From the NCBI GenBank assembly GCA_022818135.1, contig JAFMSR010000002.1:28992327-29056326 (forward strand): 64,000 bases of DNA. Direction: 5' to 3'. The notes beneath the pieces are model-generated. The model was not told the DNA's origin, searched no databases, and was given only the letters and a program-made list of their open reading frames with translations. Positions 11,670 to 25,529 of the stretch are shown here, in pieces; position 1 is the stretch's first letter; each line of letters starts with the position of its first letter. Both the position numbers and the translations under genes were made by a program. Origin of the DNA: Saxidomus purpurata (lineage: Eukaryota > Mollusca > Bivalvia > Venerida > Veneridae).

Positions 11670-14600
11670 GTAGGATACGGTGTCAAACAAAAAGATGTAT
11701 ATTGTCAATATTCACAATGTTATACAGTAGTACATGTGGCAGCATAAACTGGAAACTGTAAGGATTTTTTCTTTAAAACTTGAAAAGTCGAAGGTTTTTA
11801 CATGTCCGTCTGCCAAAACTGCTGCCAATAAATGTTTCTAGGATTGCGGAATTCACCGTCAATCGCCAGTTAAGGGTTCGAGTGAGACGCCCTGCTTTCA
11901 TCTAAATAATTGTACTTGACATAAAAGTGTCCCACTACACGCAGGTGTACATGCAAAGTCAGTCGGCAAATGTTTCATTTGAAGTACATGTATACTTTTG
12001 AGACTATTCTTCCCCTTTAAGACTTTCTATTGTATTCCTTTTCATTCCTGTAATATTTACCTAAACGCGTCAACCGGTCCTTCAATGAATACATCGACAG
12101 GTTATTAATACACCTTAAAACGAATGTCCATCATGCTATGTATACAAGGGTACCACTATTCAAACAGAACCTTGAAACGACTTCGTATGTTATCAATTTC
12201 AATGCACAAGAGAACAGATATGGTAAAAATATATTTGTAAATCGCGGCATTAGGGTTTGTTGTTTGTGTTCAACTTAAAAAGAAATATATAACATAAAAC
12301 GAATTTACATAAATGTGAAGTAATAACAAAAATTGAAACTTTAGCTTTTCATTATCATACATGTATGAATTATACGCTTTGCATATTTTTTTGCAGAACT
12401 ACAAATTCGTACAGACGATGTATACCTGCTTAAATTTCTAAGAGCAACAGCTTTTGACCAAGAAACTGCGTTTGCCTTGATCATGAAATATTTTGAAATG
12501 AAGGCAGACAAGAAGAATAGAAATATATTCACCAATCTGCGACCGTCGGCTGTAAAACATGTTCTAGAAGCTGGTGTCACAGGAGAGCTACAAGAAACCG
12601 ATAAACTTGGAAGGAGGGTCATGGTCTTTAGGCCAGGTCTGTAGTTTATACTAGAAAGTAATTAATGCTTGTAAATTTAACTGAATATTTTGTAGTTATA
12701 AGATGAATCTTTAAATGAATAATTACCTTACTCAAAGGATTTTCTGCAAAGTAGACATAAATATTTACTTGTGTTTGAAACAGCCTACTTATTTCCACCA
12801 TGTTAAATGATTTCATTTGTATGTTATCTTTTATTTTTTACACTACCCTGGTTAAATAGCATAGTTGTTATGATTACGCGTCCTCTAAGATACCTTTGTT
12901 ATGGGCTGTATGACTATTTTGCTTATTTGCTTAGGAATGGATTGTGTGACAGAAAAAAGGTCTAATGACCATAAAACGTCACCATGTGTTAATTGTCGGG
13001 GCCTGCCTACCGATCTAAGCAATCTTTCCTTTCTCTGTTAACAAACAAATTAATATTAAAGTTCACAATGTCCCTGCGGAAACGAGAAAGTCGATTAATC
13101 GGCAAAATATGATGAAATACTTTGCTTTATATAAAAGACACGATAGTGACAGCTTCTGACACTATGTGTGTCAAATTAATTTACCTCGGGGAATCCGTAG
13201 ATTTAACTCGTTTTTATAAATTAAATTTTGTCGCACTTTCCATTCAATGTTTTCACTGAACTATCCAATAACTGTAATATTTACTACACCAAATGCATGT
13301 CTGTACTAGAAATCTTTAATTTACTCAATTGGTAAATGTATTCAATTCTAGGTAAATGGGACCCTTCTAAATATGACATAGAAGATGTATTTAGAACCAA
13401 TTTCATGACTTTCTACAAGTTTGTTGAGGTAAATATAATTTAACTACTAAATTAAAAATGTGTTTGTTACAGCCTGTATCCCCTTTTAAAGTATTTTAAC
13501 ACACATGTTAGACGTTTGATATTTAACATAGTAAGGCACCATGAATCAGACGTGTTCCCAGAAAGGTGTAAGGCTAGTACAGGTAGTTGGTTATCTCATT
13601 TGTACGTGATATGTCCAACTAACTTTTTAGACAGATATGTAGACATCTGTCATATAGCCTGTAACAATAACCAACAAAAGATTGTGGGGTGAATTCCTTT
13701 AATTTAAAATTAGCCAAAGCAAAGACATCTCATCTCAAATGCTATGGTGGAGACGAAGTTTTTTCTAAAGCCTTATAGATACTTATATATATTCAATGTG
13801 AATGACATCGATTTACAATACAAGTATACGACCTACGACTGTCGCCCCTTTGCAAAGAATTGCTACTGTTCAAGATGAGTTAAAATAAATGCATGCAGAA
13901 AAGTACAATTCATGTACAAACAGTTTAAAACAAGCTTAGAATGTACGGTACCTTTGTTTTGAAACGACTGTAAAAAGTTAATGTTATAACTGTCATACAT
14001 TCATTCCAAAACAGACATGAGTTAGGCCGCATTTACATATACCAGTAAACAAGTGTTTTGTACAAGACAAGTACAGTTTATGACTTGTAAAAGAATTATT
14101 TATATGTAAACAGCCGCATTGAGCAACTTTTGTCAACAATTATGTGACAAGAACTGAGATAATTTTCTTGCTCAAGAATAGAGCTCGTTCTATTTTTCTA
14201 CAATTTCTTGGATGTCAACCCAGTGATAAGAAGAGATTTATGGAAAATATGAGCCCTTGAATAAGATTTTAGTAGTGTTTTGTGTTTTCCTGTACATTTT
14301 GACTTGGACGAAGTAAAAATTCTGATCTTTTGAAGAATTCAAATTGGGGCACTTTTATACAATGCAAGTGATAAAAACTTTAACAATGAACAAAAAGAGG
14401 GTTGGCAATAAATGAAATTGCCACAATTTTAGATTGAACAGGTATGATATGATCTAGTTGGCTCAAAAAGTTCTTTTCTACTTTTTATACTAAATACATC
14501 AAGTATAGATATTAGTTATATAGGGAACAACTTTCATCATGCATGTACAAAGAATCTTTCTCAATTAGTACATTAACTGTATTTCTTAGAAACATAATGT

Positions 14601-17600
14601 ACATTAATTTTCGTCCAAAATTCATTTATTTAATTCCATCGCTAAAGAAAATGGTGTGTACTGTTCACAAAGTAAGGTTTCCTCTATTTCTTGATTTATT
14701 TTCAAAGCAATTCTTGTCGGATCTTGTATGATGTGAGATTTATGACAAAAATCTCGAGCAAGCCCTACACATACTTTGTCTTGTATGAAGGACTTGTTCA
14801 TATGTAATAAACCCTACCTTAAAAACAGTTCCAATTCAAAATCTGAAGTAAACTGACTTTGTATGTTACACTTCATTTTCAAATTCTGTATGTACCCGGA
14901 AATACATGTTGGATGCCGGTCTTGTAACTTCTGGAGAGAGAAAACAATGTCACTAATATTCGGTACTATATCCTTTTTAATGAGCAGCAATAGCAGCAAT
15001 ATATAACGCTGAGTTACTATTGGTTGGGTAAACTTTTATACAATTGCAGTATTTATTAAATTAAATGCACTTTTAAGTCCTGTCATTTGTAGAGACAATG
15101 ATGTGAATATTTTAAGAACCATGTTAGAACGTCTGCAGATTCCTATGATCTAAGAACTGTGATGCCCTTGAACTGTTCCAGAACCACATGTATCAACCGT
15201 CAAAGTAGGGCTCTAAACAAAAATCTGTCTTCAATTTCAAATTTTTAATGTTGACAAACTCTTGTTTAATATTCATCTCCTCCTGTTGCGCTACAATAGA
15301 CCAAATAATCTATATGCTAGCAGATGTTTGAATAAATGTCTCAAACAATTGTGACAAATAAATCAGACTCAATGTCTTTATTCTAGTCAGATATTTAATT
15401 GTTCGATCGAAAAACTTCTTATTCTATAAGATACATCTATCAAAAGGTAAGTGCATATAGTATTACATGCCGTGAGATTTATAAGTCCAAATTCTTAAAA
15501 CCTTCTACAACTGTAACTTCATGAAATTCCACTTCTGTCATTTTGACATAGGATCACGGATAGTTCAAGACTTCTGTTCGATTCAGTTCATGACTCGTCA
15601 GGATTTGTTTAGTGACATGTCCTGTCCACATATTTTATTCATGACTTCTTGAACTGCATCTCACAGGGGTGATGTGTATATTATAATTATATTCCTGATA
15701 AAATAAACAGACGGGGACTGATAGCTTGTATTTTTTACGGAAAAAATTAACAAAAATATTAACAATGTAATTAGAACACAATTGAAATATTATCTTCACA
15801 GTTAATTAATTATTCTATAAACAATGTAAGACATTGTGAGAAACATATATAGAAACAGAGCTTAATATTTATTTCTAGGACGAAGAGACGCAGATAAAAG
15901 GAGTCGTCGTAATATTTGACATGAATGGAATGGGATTTGGACACATTACACACATATCCCCATTCTTCGCTAGACGTATAGCTGGTTTGATTCAGGTATT
16001 TATGGCAAACTCATCTTTTATAGGTTATGAAGATTAATTCAAGAATACATTTTTGTATTCTTGTCTTCGATGCAAAGTTTGAAGTTTAGCTATTTGGTAT
16101 GTAGTATTTACAGTGAGTGACTTCCCATAACAACCGGTGACTTTCTCAGAAACCAGTGCACGTCTGAAAGTTGTTTTTACAAAGTGTCTGTGCGCTAATA
16201 CAAATTCATCATTAATTTGTTGCCGTGTAAGCCATCACAAGTTATTCCTCTTGAATTTTCCATAAAGTCACATTATTCATATTTAACACACGTTATTATT
16301 TTTGTCTTTTCATACTGAGTCTGGTTGACACTATGGAAGGTTTATTGACTCTAAATCTTTACGAATCATTACAAGGTGTTTAAATTCAAACGCAATGTTG
16401 TTTGTTTTGCTTTTTTCAGGACTCCTTTCCAGTGCGATTCAAAGCTGTGCATTTTGTCAACGAGCCGTCAGTGTTTGACTATTTATATGCTACGCTCAAA
16501 CATTTTATGAGACAGGAAACCATTGATAAGGTAGGTCTTGCGAACAATTCACGCAATTCAATACTTCATAGTAGTATTAAAAAATAATTAAAGTAGTATT
16601 AATATTATTCAAAGAGAACAATAAGAAAACAGCACAGTACATAATGATCAGAACTCTAGCTTCTTTCTCTTGTGCGGAGCATAACTTTAAAAGTATTGAA
16701 AGGAATCATTTGATACTTCATATATTGATTAAGAAGTAATATATGTGCCCCTGTATGCTACCACGGAATTAAATACACTCAGTAGTTCGGATGCGTAGTA
16801 ATTAAATCACGAGAGCCCTTTCTATAAATTTCATTTATACAGAGTATTGAGATTACATTTTTGGGTAGAGAACAGGGAATGCGGTGTACAAGACTCATAA
16901 CTCAAGGTTCAACTGTCCTATGCTATTTCTTCTTGTGCATGGTGCATGTATAGCTGAAAAAGATTTAAAGGAATGAATTGATACTTCATATGTTGATAGA
17001 AGACAATGAGAAAAATGTATGCTTCATGATAATATAAGTTACTGACCGTGTTACTTCTTTTCGTGTGCACAACATAACTAAAAAGTATTGAAAGGAATGG
17101 ATTGATACTCCTACTGTGCTTGAATTTACATTAGAGGGCAAAAGAAAATCACACTAATATCACATGTATATTGCCAAAAAAGATGTCTAACTGGAGAAAA
17201 TTGAACATTGTGCAAAAGCAACTTCTTACCTTGTTTTTACATCGAAAGTACATGATATAGATAAACGAAAGATGGATTTCATTGATATTGCAAAACAGAA
17301 TAATTTTGCATGAAGACGTGACCTCAATACAGAAGAAAGGCATACATCAGAATTGTAAGAGTAAATAGAACTCAGTTCTATCACAAGTCTATTAGTAAAT
17401 TATTTAGTCTATCCGAGTAATATCAAAGTGCTTAAAGAAATACATGTATGTACCTAAATTCAGCTGAAGTGAAACATATTTCATATTCATGTTATTTCTT
17501 ATTTCAACATTTTCCTTTACTCAGGTCATACTTGCAGTATTAATTACAAAACGCACAAGTGTCTACCATTTATCCCCATAGACACAGAATAAGACGTTTT

Positions 17601-19042
17601 CGCCTTCAAAATAAACATATCCGTTCATATCGGTGATATCATTACTTGCCTTCAATAACTTTAAGGCCTTGGTTTAATGATAACATTTACATACTAAGTA
17701 AAATGACAGAAATAACATGTCTTTCTCTTCAGATGATCTTACATGGTCATAACTTGGGAGATTTAGCCGAGTACTTTGATGTGGAACACTTACCTGAGGA
17801 TTTTGGCGGAAAGGCACCACCCTTTTCAAATAGAGTACACGATTTTATGTTTAATTTGTATATTCATGATGCTCCCTTCAAAGATGAGGGATATAATGGT
17901 TTGCAGATGTCGGTCGTCGGTCCGTCGGTCCGTCTGCCAAGTGCTTTCTGAATGATAACTCGAGAAAGCTTGGGCCTAGGATCTTGAAACTTGATGTGGA
18001 GGTTGGTGACGGCCAGCAGATGACCCGTTTTGAGGTCAGTAGCTTAGAAGTTAAGGTCACAGTAAACCGGAATAGTAAAACGGTTTCATGACGATTACTT
18101 GGGAACACTTGCGCCTGGCATTTTGATTCGGAGATTATTCATGACCAGAAAATGACCTCTTTTGGTTTTTAGGTCAGTGGGTCAAAGGTTAAGGTAGCAG
18201 TGACCCGTAATCGAAGAACGGTTTCCGGACGATAACTTGAGAACGCGTGGCCCTAGCATCTCGAAATGAGGTGAGGTTGGTCATGACCCCTATGTATTTT
18301 CGGGCTTGTAGATCAAAGGTTAGGGCCAAAGTCAAAGGGATCCTGAATAGTAAAGCGGTTTAATTGTTTAAATGCACATTTAATGAGTGTTTTAAAGAGA
18401 AACAAACGCCAACTTTTAGGGAGATCAGCCCAGTTTGTATCTAGTACTCCTTATTAGTATTAAAAGATCAACAGGCATAGTCTATTTACAAATTATAATG
18501 TCATGCACATATAAATTTACCATTTTTGTGACAACGGAACTATTTCACTACAGACCAGAAATCCCAAAACCTGTTTGTAAAACACCAATGACCCCCCCCC
18601 CCCCTCCCTCCATGATGCAATGAGTTATATGAAAAAAGTCGAAGTTTGCAAGGAACCGTTTTTAAAGTATCATTTACTGTGAAATTGTCGTAAGACCTAA
18701 CTACGGCTTGTTTTTCACAAAGAAAACGTACATCTCTCACCATTAAATTAAAAACTTGATATGAACAAAATGTTATACAACACATATATATCAACAGTGA
18801 CATAACAGTAAAAGACACACACAACAGGTGCATTACACGTAAATTACGGATAGCCAGTTACAGGAAGATTTATCACAGGTAAATATTGGAGGAAATATGT
18901 CATTCGCTAAATCTATTTGCAGGAATGGACAAAAACACTACTGTCCTGCGATGCTGAATTTGATGCCGAGGCAAAGAATGGACTGGTCAGCGCAGCAGCA
19001 AACGACGGTTCTGGCAGTTACAAAAAAATAAACAATAATTGA
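11537..19042 (+). CDS. CRAL-TRIO (alpha-TTP/clavesin-like) lipid-transfer protein, 7 exons
   Basis: Joining seven exons by GT-AG introns gives 900 nt in one frame, 299 residues plus stop. The product belongs to the Sec14-like family with alpha-tocopherol transfer protein, TTPAL and clavesin: soluble proteins that carry a hydrophobic ligand and bind phosphoinositides on membranes. Seen in the sequence: a CRAL-TRIO N-terminal domain (about residues 25-95, with RTDDVYLLKFLRA), then the lipid-binding domain (about 110-255) with GVVVIFDMNGMG, and FPVRFKAVHFVNEP, whose Arg/Lys fall where alpha-TTP has its basic phosphoinositide-binding pair. LPEDFGG and EWTKTLLS close the fold. There is no signal peptide or membrane segment. 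An in-frame ATG at 11501 would add 12 residues; I chose 11537 because the family N terminus starts close to there. Family membership is secure; ligand and subfamily are not. Confidence 0.9.
12397..12636 (+). CDS. CRAL-TRIO gene, coding exon 2
   Basis: Acceptor 'ttttttgcag'. Encodes residues 45-124 plus one base, containing the core of the CRAL-TRIO N domain (RTDDVYLLKFLRA) and the family segment LRPSAVKHVLEAG, ending in VMVFRP. Donor 'ccag|gtctgt', phase 1, next intron 715 bp. Confidence 0.92.
13352..13428 (+). CDS. CRAL-TRIO gene, coding exon 3
   Basis: Acceptor 'aattctag'. Encodes the end of codon 125 through residue 150 (KWDPSKYDIEDVFR and onwards), matching the 'G.W.P..Y...' entry to the CRAL-TRIO domain. 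The donor 'gag|gtaaat' is phase 0. The intron that follows is the longest in the gene, about 2.45 kb, with no assignable content. Confidence 0.9.
15879..15995 (+). CDS. CRAL-TRIO gene, coding exon 4
   Basis: Acceptor 'atttctag', donor 'cag|gtattt', 39 codons in phase 0 (residues 151-189). It carries the lipid-pocket strand GVVVIFDMNGMGFGHI, equivalent to 'G....D..G....H' in alpha-TTP and clavesin. Confidence 0.93.
16420..16530 (+). CDS. CRAL-TRIO gene, coding exon 5
   Basis: Acceptor 'ttttttcag', donor 'aag|gtaggt', 37 codons in phase 0 (residues 190-226). FPVRFKAVHFVNEP is the most diagnostic family motif of the gene; the Arg and Lys sit at the positions of the basic pair that contacts phosphoinositide in alpha-TTP. 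Confidence 0.94.
16655..17120 (+). repeat. Three decayed copies of a short repeat in intron 5
   Basis: Copies near 16669, 16928 and 17052 share a 'ttcttgtgc' type lead, then 'ataactnaaaaagtattgaaaggaat', then 'tgatac'. The third copy is closer to the second than the second is to the first, so this is not a regular array. The origin is unknown. Confidence 0.5.
17733..17834 (+). CDS. CRAL-TRIO gene, coding exon 6
   Basis: Acceptor 'tctcttcag', 34 codons in phase 0 (residues 227-260), with ILHG and LPEDFGG, the conserved end of the lipid-binding lobe. The donor 'aga|gtacac' is a weak match to consensus. It was chosen because it joins in phase to exon 7 and recreates the family order GG...EWT. 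The open frame runs on to 17951, so retention of this intron would give a different, shorter C terminus. Confidence 0.85.
17905..18362 (+). repeat. Tandem repeat element in intron 6
   Basis: A 'gtcggtccgtcggtccgtc' microsatellite at about 17911-17936 leads into three similar units of about 140-150 bp. Each has 'gataactngagaa', 'gcctagnatcttgaaa', 'aggttggtnatgac', 'aggtca...gtcaaaggt' and 'gtgacccgnaatagtaaaa'. This is a common mollusc non-autonomous element layout. It is intronic and on the gene's coding strand. Confidence 0.75.
18923..19042 (+). CDS. CRAL-TRIO gene, terminal coding exon 7
   Basis: Acceptor 'atttgcag'; 39 codons and a TGA stop (residues 261-299). EWTKTLLSCDAEF matches the closing helix of alpha-TTP (EWTNFIMKSED in that protein). 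The tail rich in Ala, Ser and Asn is not conserved in the family. Confidence 0.88.
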   Translation, partial: EWTKTLLSCDAEFDAEAKNGLVSAAANDGSGSYKKINNN

Positions 19043-19341
19043 ACTCGCAGTTATCTAGTTAAAGTTACGTTCAACGCGATTTTTTCAAACCTGCAAAACA
19101 TGACACATACGCAAGAAAGTGACACATACAGTGTTGTGGTGAAAATTGATTAGAAAAGAAAAAAACATCATTATATTAAAAACATTTAGTCTGGCTTTAA
19201 GAACTACTCTGATTTTTCTTAAAAGTTTAATGTATACAAGTGTTCATGCGAAGACTTTATGACTTGTTTCACAGACGTGTCAGTTAATTGCCTTTATTAC
19301 AAACTGAGAAGTCTGTACATTTGTATTTGTTTCTCTACATG

Positions 19342-19347
19342 AATAAA
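19342..19347 (+). terminator. Probable poly(A) signal of the CRAL-TRIO gene
   Basis: A consensus AATAAA lies 300 bp after the stop codon, followed by further A/T-rich sequence. It is the first good signal downstream of the gene. No transcript end could be seen. Confidence 0.5.
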
Positions 19348-19349
19348 AA

Positions 19350-20470
19350 TAAATTATAATATTATAGTGTTACGGATACAAATACAAATGTTAATAAGCC
19401 TTTTCGAAATTAGGGGGATATCCTTTTGTTAACTGTATGTCTATGAGTAAGATGCATCTTTATCTGTTCAATAGTTTTAATTATACGATCAGGGTTGAGT
19501 ATTTTTAGTATTTGAAACCTTGATGTTGATCCAGTTCACAATTCAAAGCAAACTCTAAAACTATGACTCATACCTTTATACATGTACATGGTTATTACGA
19601 AAATTGTAAAAGAAAACCATATGCATAGATAACACAGATGTTAATCAGGATGTTTTTATTGTTTATTTGATTGTTACGAATGGCAAAGTGTGTAAGTTTT
19701 ACTTTAAACGAAGAGAGCCAATTATTGTTTTGTTTGATTTAGGAGGCTAAAAGCAATAATGTGAATTACAGCACATCTCAGATGTTACGGAGACTCGAAC
19801 TTATACTTCTCATTAGAATATACATGTATCGAGGGCTTTACAGACCGAACTCTTCGAGATAAAACAATACCCTTTGACTACATGGATACTTGAAAAAGTT
19901 GAGTTAACCTTGCAATCCTCAAAAAGCAATTATAATATACAGCATCTAAATTATACCTAAACAATACATCTTAAATGTAGTGCTATACATTAACCTCGTT
20001 ATATTGTTGCGCTACCGCGTGCAGATAACAATATAACAATCTGTTACATACAGGTTACCCTAGCTGGGCAGTGCACACTAGTCTCCGCTGATATTGTGCA
20101 CTTAGATCATCCTGGATGTCGTCAGTTGGCCAGCAAAAAATAAACATGTCAATGAAATGTGTTTCAACGTTAAAGTGTTTATTAAAACAAACTCGCACTG
20201 AAAATAGACGATATTGTCACGATGCAACCGGCGAACTGTTGGTTACCAAACAGAAAACAATACGTCAAAATCTTTAGTAAATTTTAAATATAAACGTAGG
20301 ATGGCCAAACTATATAAATGTCAAATGTGGCTTTTAAGTTATTTGAAATATCTGGAGAAAGCGCTATCTAATAATTAGAAATTAAAAATTTATACATGTT
20401 TCAACAAGGTTGGTGAATTTGCCTCAATAAATAACGGGTGCTATAACCGAATATTTAAAGTCACTGTGAT
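19350..20470. other. Gene-free stretch
   Basis: No coding exon, RNA gene or clear repeat unit was seen on either strand. Confidence 0.5.
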
Positions 20471-20471
20471 G

Positions 20472-20775
20472 ATTCCCCGTTTGAGTTGCAACCGGGGCTT
20501 ATTACGTTTTACGATATTGTTTTTGCGTTGTCCGTCTGTCCGTCCGGAGTAATTACTTAAGAACCAGTGACTGAATAGAATTTCAAATTATTGTTGTCTG
20601 AAAGTAGTATAACTGATTTAATTAACTTAACTTACAACAATTAAGTTCTTTATGACTGTAACTTGAGGAAAAACAATCACCCAGTGGGATGGTGAAATTT
20701 AAATGTTTTTTTTTGAAGCAGACATACCAATACACTTTTCAATTGTAGTTTTTTGCTTCATTAGGCGGGGGATAC
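20472..20775. mobile_element. Short element with GGCGGGGGATA end
   Basis: The segment begins 'attccccgtttg', holds a 'gtccgtctgtccgtccgg' run near 20530, and ends 'aggcgggggatac'. The same ending, 'ggcgggggata', closes the element inserted in pseudogene P2 (55375-55387), where it is also preceded by a tetranucleotide run. I infer one family of non-autonomous elements. Confidence 0.5.
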
Positions 20776-23700
20776 AAAATTACTGATCAGAACTTGCTTG
20801 TATACTTCAGAGCCTGTCCACAATTCACAGTGTGCCTCACTTGTGCATCCGTGCTATTTCACAGTTGCGCGCTCTGAATTCACGATGAGAATAGTGAAAT
20901 TAACGTCGGGAACACCCCACAGAAAAAAGAGGGTGAAAATCACATCCCTCACTGTTGAAGCAGGCACCCGAATCCTTAACACTAATACTCCTAGTAAAAA
21001 TTAAATGCCAAAACTATAAACGTTAAAATTACAAAAAATAAACAATAATGACTGACGGGAAATAAATTGATCATACGTGGCTCCATCCGAAAGTTATGTA
21101 AACACAGTAGCTGCACAGTAGCAATATGAATAACAAGTACTTGACAGCATGTTCTCCAGGATAAAATACAGTAAATACATGGGCTATTCATGGAACTACG
21201 GTTATCGTTTTAGTTGTTGGAACTTTGTTAATATCAAAGAAAACATCCAGCTATATGTACAAGATAAATAATACATTTTTAATTCTGGATATAATTCACA
21301 ACGATAACAATACATCTTAACGACAATTTTGAGCCACTGCAATGCACAAAGTGTAACAATAGCATTTTGTTTTATATTTTATCAATCTATGTTTTTATCA
21401 TTGCATTAACATTGTTATAACAATTCAATTCACATCCCTTTAAAATTATATTTTATTAAAACTTCAATGTTATAAAGCGAATAATTTTGCTGAATGTTAA
21501 ATAGTATATGCGTACATCACCAATAGCCAACTGCCCTTTTTCTTAACGGCAAACAAGTGATAAAATATCGGTAAAGACTGGCTGTATTAAGTTTAATCTT
21601 AACTCCTCAATATATTTATTTTTAACAATAATAATACTAGTATATCACTTTCGGTAACAGTTCTCACTTTAATTTTAATGCACGGTTCAAACACTTATAT
21701 TGACTTTGGCTATTGGATGACATAAAATAAAGCGTACCTGAAGTAATTTATAAATTATTACGGATTCATTTCTTCTTTGTCTATACAAATATATGTTTTC
21801 TTTATGTCTACATTAAAAATATTTTCAACACTACCTTGGAAGAAATTTAAATGACAGAAAGTCTATATTTGCCTTTTTCAAAATAATATTGTCCATAGAA
21901 ACTTGAGTTATTTAAAAGTTTACAAGTTTAGACAATTTTCTTCGAACTTGCTGGCGAATTGCAGTAGCTTCATTTTCGATTGAAAAACGAACGCAAACGA
22001 CTCCATCAAATAGACATTAGAGATATGTTCGAATTTATAATCCTCCGAACATTTGCGTAAACTGTTTAACGCTAAATTGCGTCTTTATTCATGAACTGTG
22101 TCTAATGGGCAAGTAAACTGATTGACATGATGTAAAAACGAGAGTTAGAAATGTTTCTGTATTACTTAAATATTTATTCAGCTTATAATATGAAAACGTT
22201 AGGGAGTATTGACTTCACATACTCAACCGATCAAAGATTAATTAACGAACAACATGCATATTGATAAACAACATGAGCATGTTACCATAATCACAGTCTC
22301 ACTTGCAAGCAAAATAATTAAGACAACAAAGGTTCCGGCAAATGTTCTGATTGCAGCGTTGTTATCCATTGATTGAATAGTTCTTTTCATCTTTTTAATT
22401 GATTTAAGCTACAGGCGTTTATATGGTCGGAATTAAGCTTTACCGGCTTTTAAAATTGAAATGCAGTATGATTATGGTGCAAATACGTTTCTTTTACGAG
22501 CTAAATAGTGTATAGGTGACTGCTGATGAACCTATCTATGTCCCGTCTACATGTCTGTTATGATAACCATTCAGTTATTTTCTTGTTTAAGATTTTGTTC
22601 TGCACCTTTTATTTTACTTTCATTGCGCATTTCTGAATTTGTTTACAAAATACCTGAATGGCCCATGGTCATTTTGTATAATTATTACAATTATTCGTGA
22701 AACTACTGGGTTTTTTTTAAGAAAGATGTCTTAATGTCGAAATTGTCAATTTAATTATGTTGCCTTCCTGAAATGGAAAGAAGGTAAAATGTTATAGATA
22801 TAGCGTAGTATATTGTTCAAAAGATGTAAATGCTTTATGAAAGCAACTTTGGGTTAAGAAATGAAATGTACATGAAAAACAAGCATATATCAACATTGTT
22901 TTAGAGTACATTGTAAACATAACACAGTTCTATCATAATGCTTACTTTAAAAGAGAAAATTAACTTGACCTTTGGGCGTCAATGCTAAAAGAGCTACTAA
23001 TGTTACTTGAATAAGTCCAGGTCCAATATTCACTTGAAATCTATTGAGCAACCAACTCTTTGTCTTTAAGGTGGTCCGCTCTTTTAGTTGTCTCTAACTG
23101 TTTATTGATTGGTCTAGATTACTGACAAACTTCAAGTCGTCTTAAAATGATCTAATTCGTCATTTGAGCAGCACTTTTTGTTGACAATTTAACGGCGCCT
23201 ATAATTTGTTGATTATCCGAGAAGAAATGTATGTTATGGTGATGTAAGTTTACGGGGTCGACATGACTTTGGTGTACAATAAGAAGCCTGCAGATTATCA
23301 GTTTCTTCCATAAGCATGCGCATTAGATCTCAATATCCTTCACCAAGGGTAACTGATTTGGCGGGAACGAGGCTCTGTTCCTGCGAAACAGTTAGCCGAA
23401 GTGACGGATATTTCCATCTGAACCAGATATCTCATGGTAGAAACTATGTTTTGCATACCGTCTTGTACTTTATAATAGATACTTAAATGCAAACGTATCG
23501 GAATGGTGCCTTTAAAAGAAACGTTAATCAGATGCTGTGTTTGGGAAAGTGACGTCACAAGTAATTCACGAAAGTCATATTACATAGGGGGATGTTTTAT
23601 GAGATTTTCCTGGTGAAAACTGCGGATACCCCGATCCGGTATGCAAGAAAGATATTTCTGGGTAGATTATCCGATATTTGAAGCTTTAGTAAAGTGATAT

Positions 23701-25529
23701 TGTTAACAAAACCATTACAGTCAAAAAGTATTTCCACAAAGTATATTACAAATACTCGTACTAGCTGTCCTGCTAAGCCCATCGTATCAGCTAAAAATTC
23801 CTCCACTCATAACATTTCCAAACAGTTCGATTATGTTTGAAAGACCTGCATGCAATTGCGCACCTCTCACGTTAAAGATGCTTCAAGTTTCCTTAACAAA
23901 AATTACAAAGTGTAAGTTTTCATCCAGTAGCTAAATGGTTAATTTAGACGACAACTTACAAATTTATTGGGACGACAATAGGTGCGGCCATGGTCACAAC
24001 ATATTGGTAAGCTAGAACCAGTTTTTCTTCCAACCCGTCATTTTAAAACATGCTCTGGCCTCGTTTCTGGGATGATGTGTTCATGGTCATGGAAAATCCC
24101 TTGAAGAACTAAAAATAATTATCAATGCCTTAGATGCTTTTCATGATACTGTATTAAGTTTACTGATTTATATCTGGAAATGCTTTGTGTCTTTCCTTGA
24201 TGTTGATATATGTAATTAATATGGAGTGCGAAAAGGCTTGCATCCATCAGTATATTGAATATACTGACGCCTTTTGTTTTGCATACTTTATATTCTACGT
24301 TTTCTAACGAAGACATGTACAGTAAAAACTTCGTTCATCCTCTGCCACCAATTGCACTGAACCATTTCCTTTAGGTCCTATAGCGTAACAATAACGCCCA
24401 ACAATAGTGTGAAGCATAACTTCAAGCTAAGTTTGTTTTGTACATATTGTTATTTGAAAGACAAATGCAAATAAATTTCTAGCATAATTTCTATGTCTAA
24501 TGAGTGAAAGTAGTTTATACTATAACCCAATACTGCTACTTTTTGTGACTACCATAGCAATCATGTAGCAGAAGACAAAAGCCTAACATCCACTAAAGGG
24601 AGAAACAAAAAGACACATACATGACCCCCGGAACAGGTGGTAAGGGTGGGGGTGAACTAACATATAGTCCACTCATGCCATCCCTCTATACCCGCTCCCA
24701 TCAAGAAATTCAACACACACCACCGCGCCAATATCACACACTCTAAAACCATTTATTACCTTCTTATGATCACATGACCATTATACAATTACAGGGCAAA
24801 TACAATATGTAATCATATTGTTTAATGAACATATCATAACTAGTGCAGTATTAAAAAGCTTTACAAAGCTGGAAAAAATGAAATAAAAGCAAATGAAAAA
24901 TTTTCAAACATATAATATTGTTTTAGCACGATTTGATCATACAATATTCTCGGAGAAAACTTTATGACCATCAATAATTCAGCCAAACTTCAAACAGGAA
25001 TTTAACTAAACGTAAAAAGGGCCTTAATTACTTTGACACTGTTTCAGTGATTAGTGTTGCGTTATATTTTGGAACTTTTTTCGAGCCTGCAGCTAAGAGG
25101 TTTACACGTCTTACTTTTATAATGTTAATAGGAAATACAAATTTACGCCATCATATCTTCTAATTTAATGCAGCTTTTTATTCGGTTGGGGTAATTTAAA
25201 GACTGTTTCTGACAGCGTTACAGTTATGTACAGGAGCGTAGTTGCCTGAATATCGTTCATGTGTAGAAAAAGTACTACACTCGCATTCTCATTTTTGGGT
25301 ATATCAAAGTTATTACATGAAGAGTCAGCTCGGTAAAGGGGTTCGAATACATGACCCTCAATTGAATAGAGGTCAAGTGACTACAAATAGAGTTTAACCG
25401 CTCTAACATGGACACAAACCGTTTAAACATTATCTTATTAGTTGCTGGAACAAATCGCTTCCAGTTAATGGCATCAGAAAAATATGTAGATTTAAATATT
25501 TGATCATACATAATTTGTTAAAGTCTTTC
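20776..25529. other. Gene-free stretch
   Basis: No supported exon. In particular, I looked on the minus strand for the transmembrane exon that should accompany P1 (a TVGYG filter or LALP S6 motif) and saw none. A patch at 24590-24730 is richer in C and G ('acccccggaacaggtgg') and may be a repeat fragment. Confidence 0.5.

Noticed and set aside
25275..25511. Possible membrane exon of P1
   Set aside because: The frame directly downstream of P1 has no S1, filter or S6 similarity to genes A or B.
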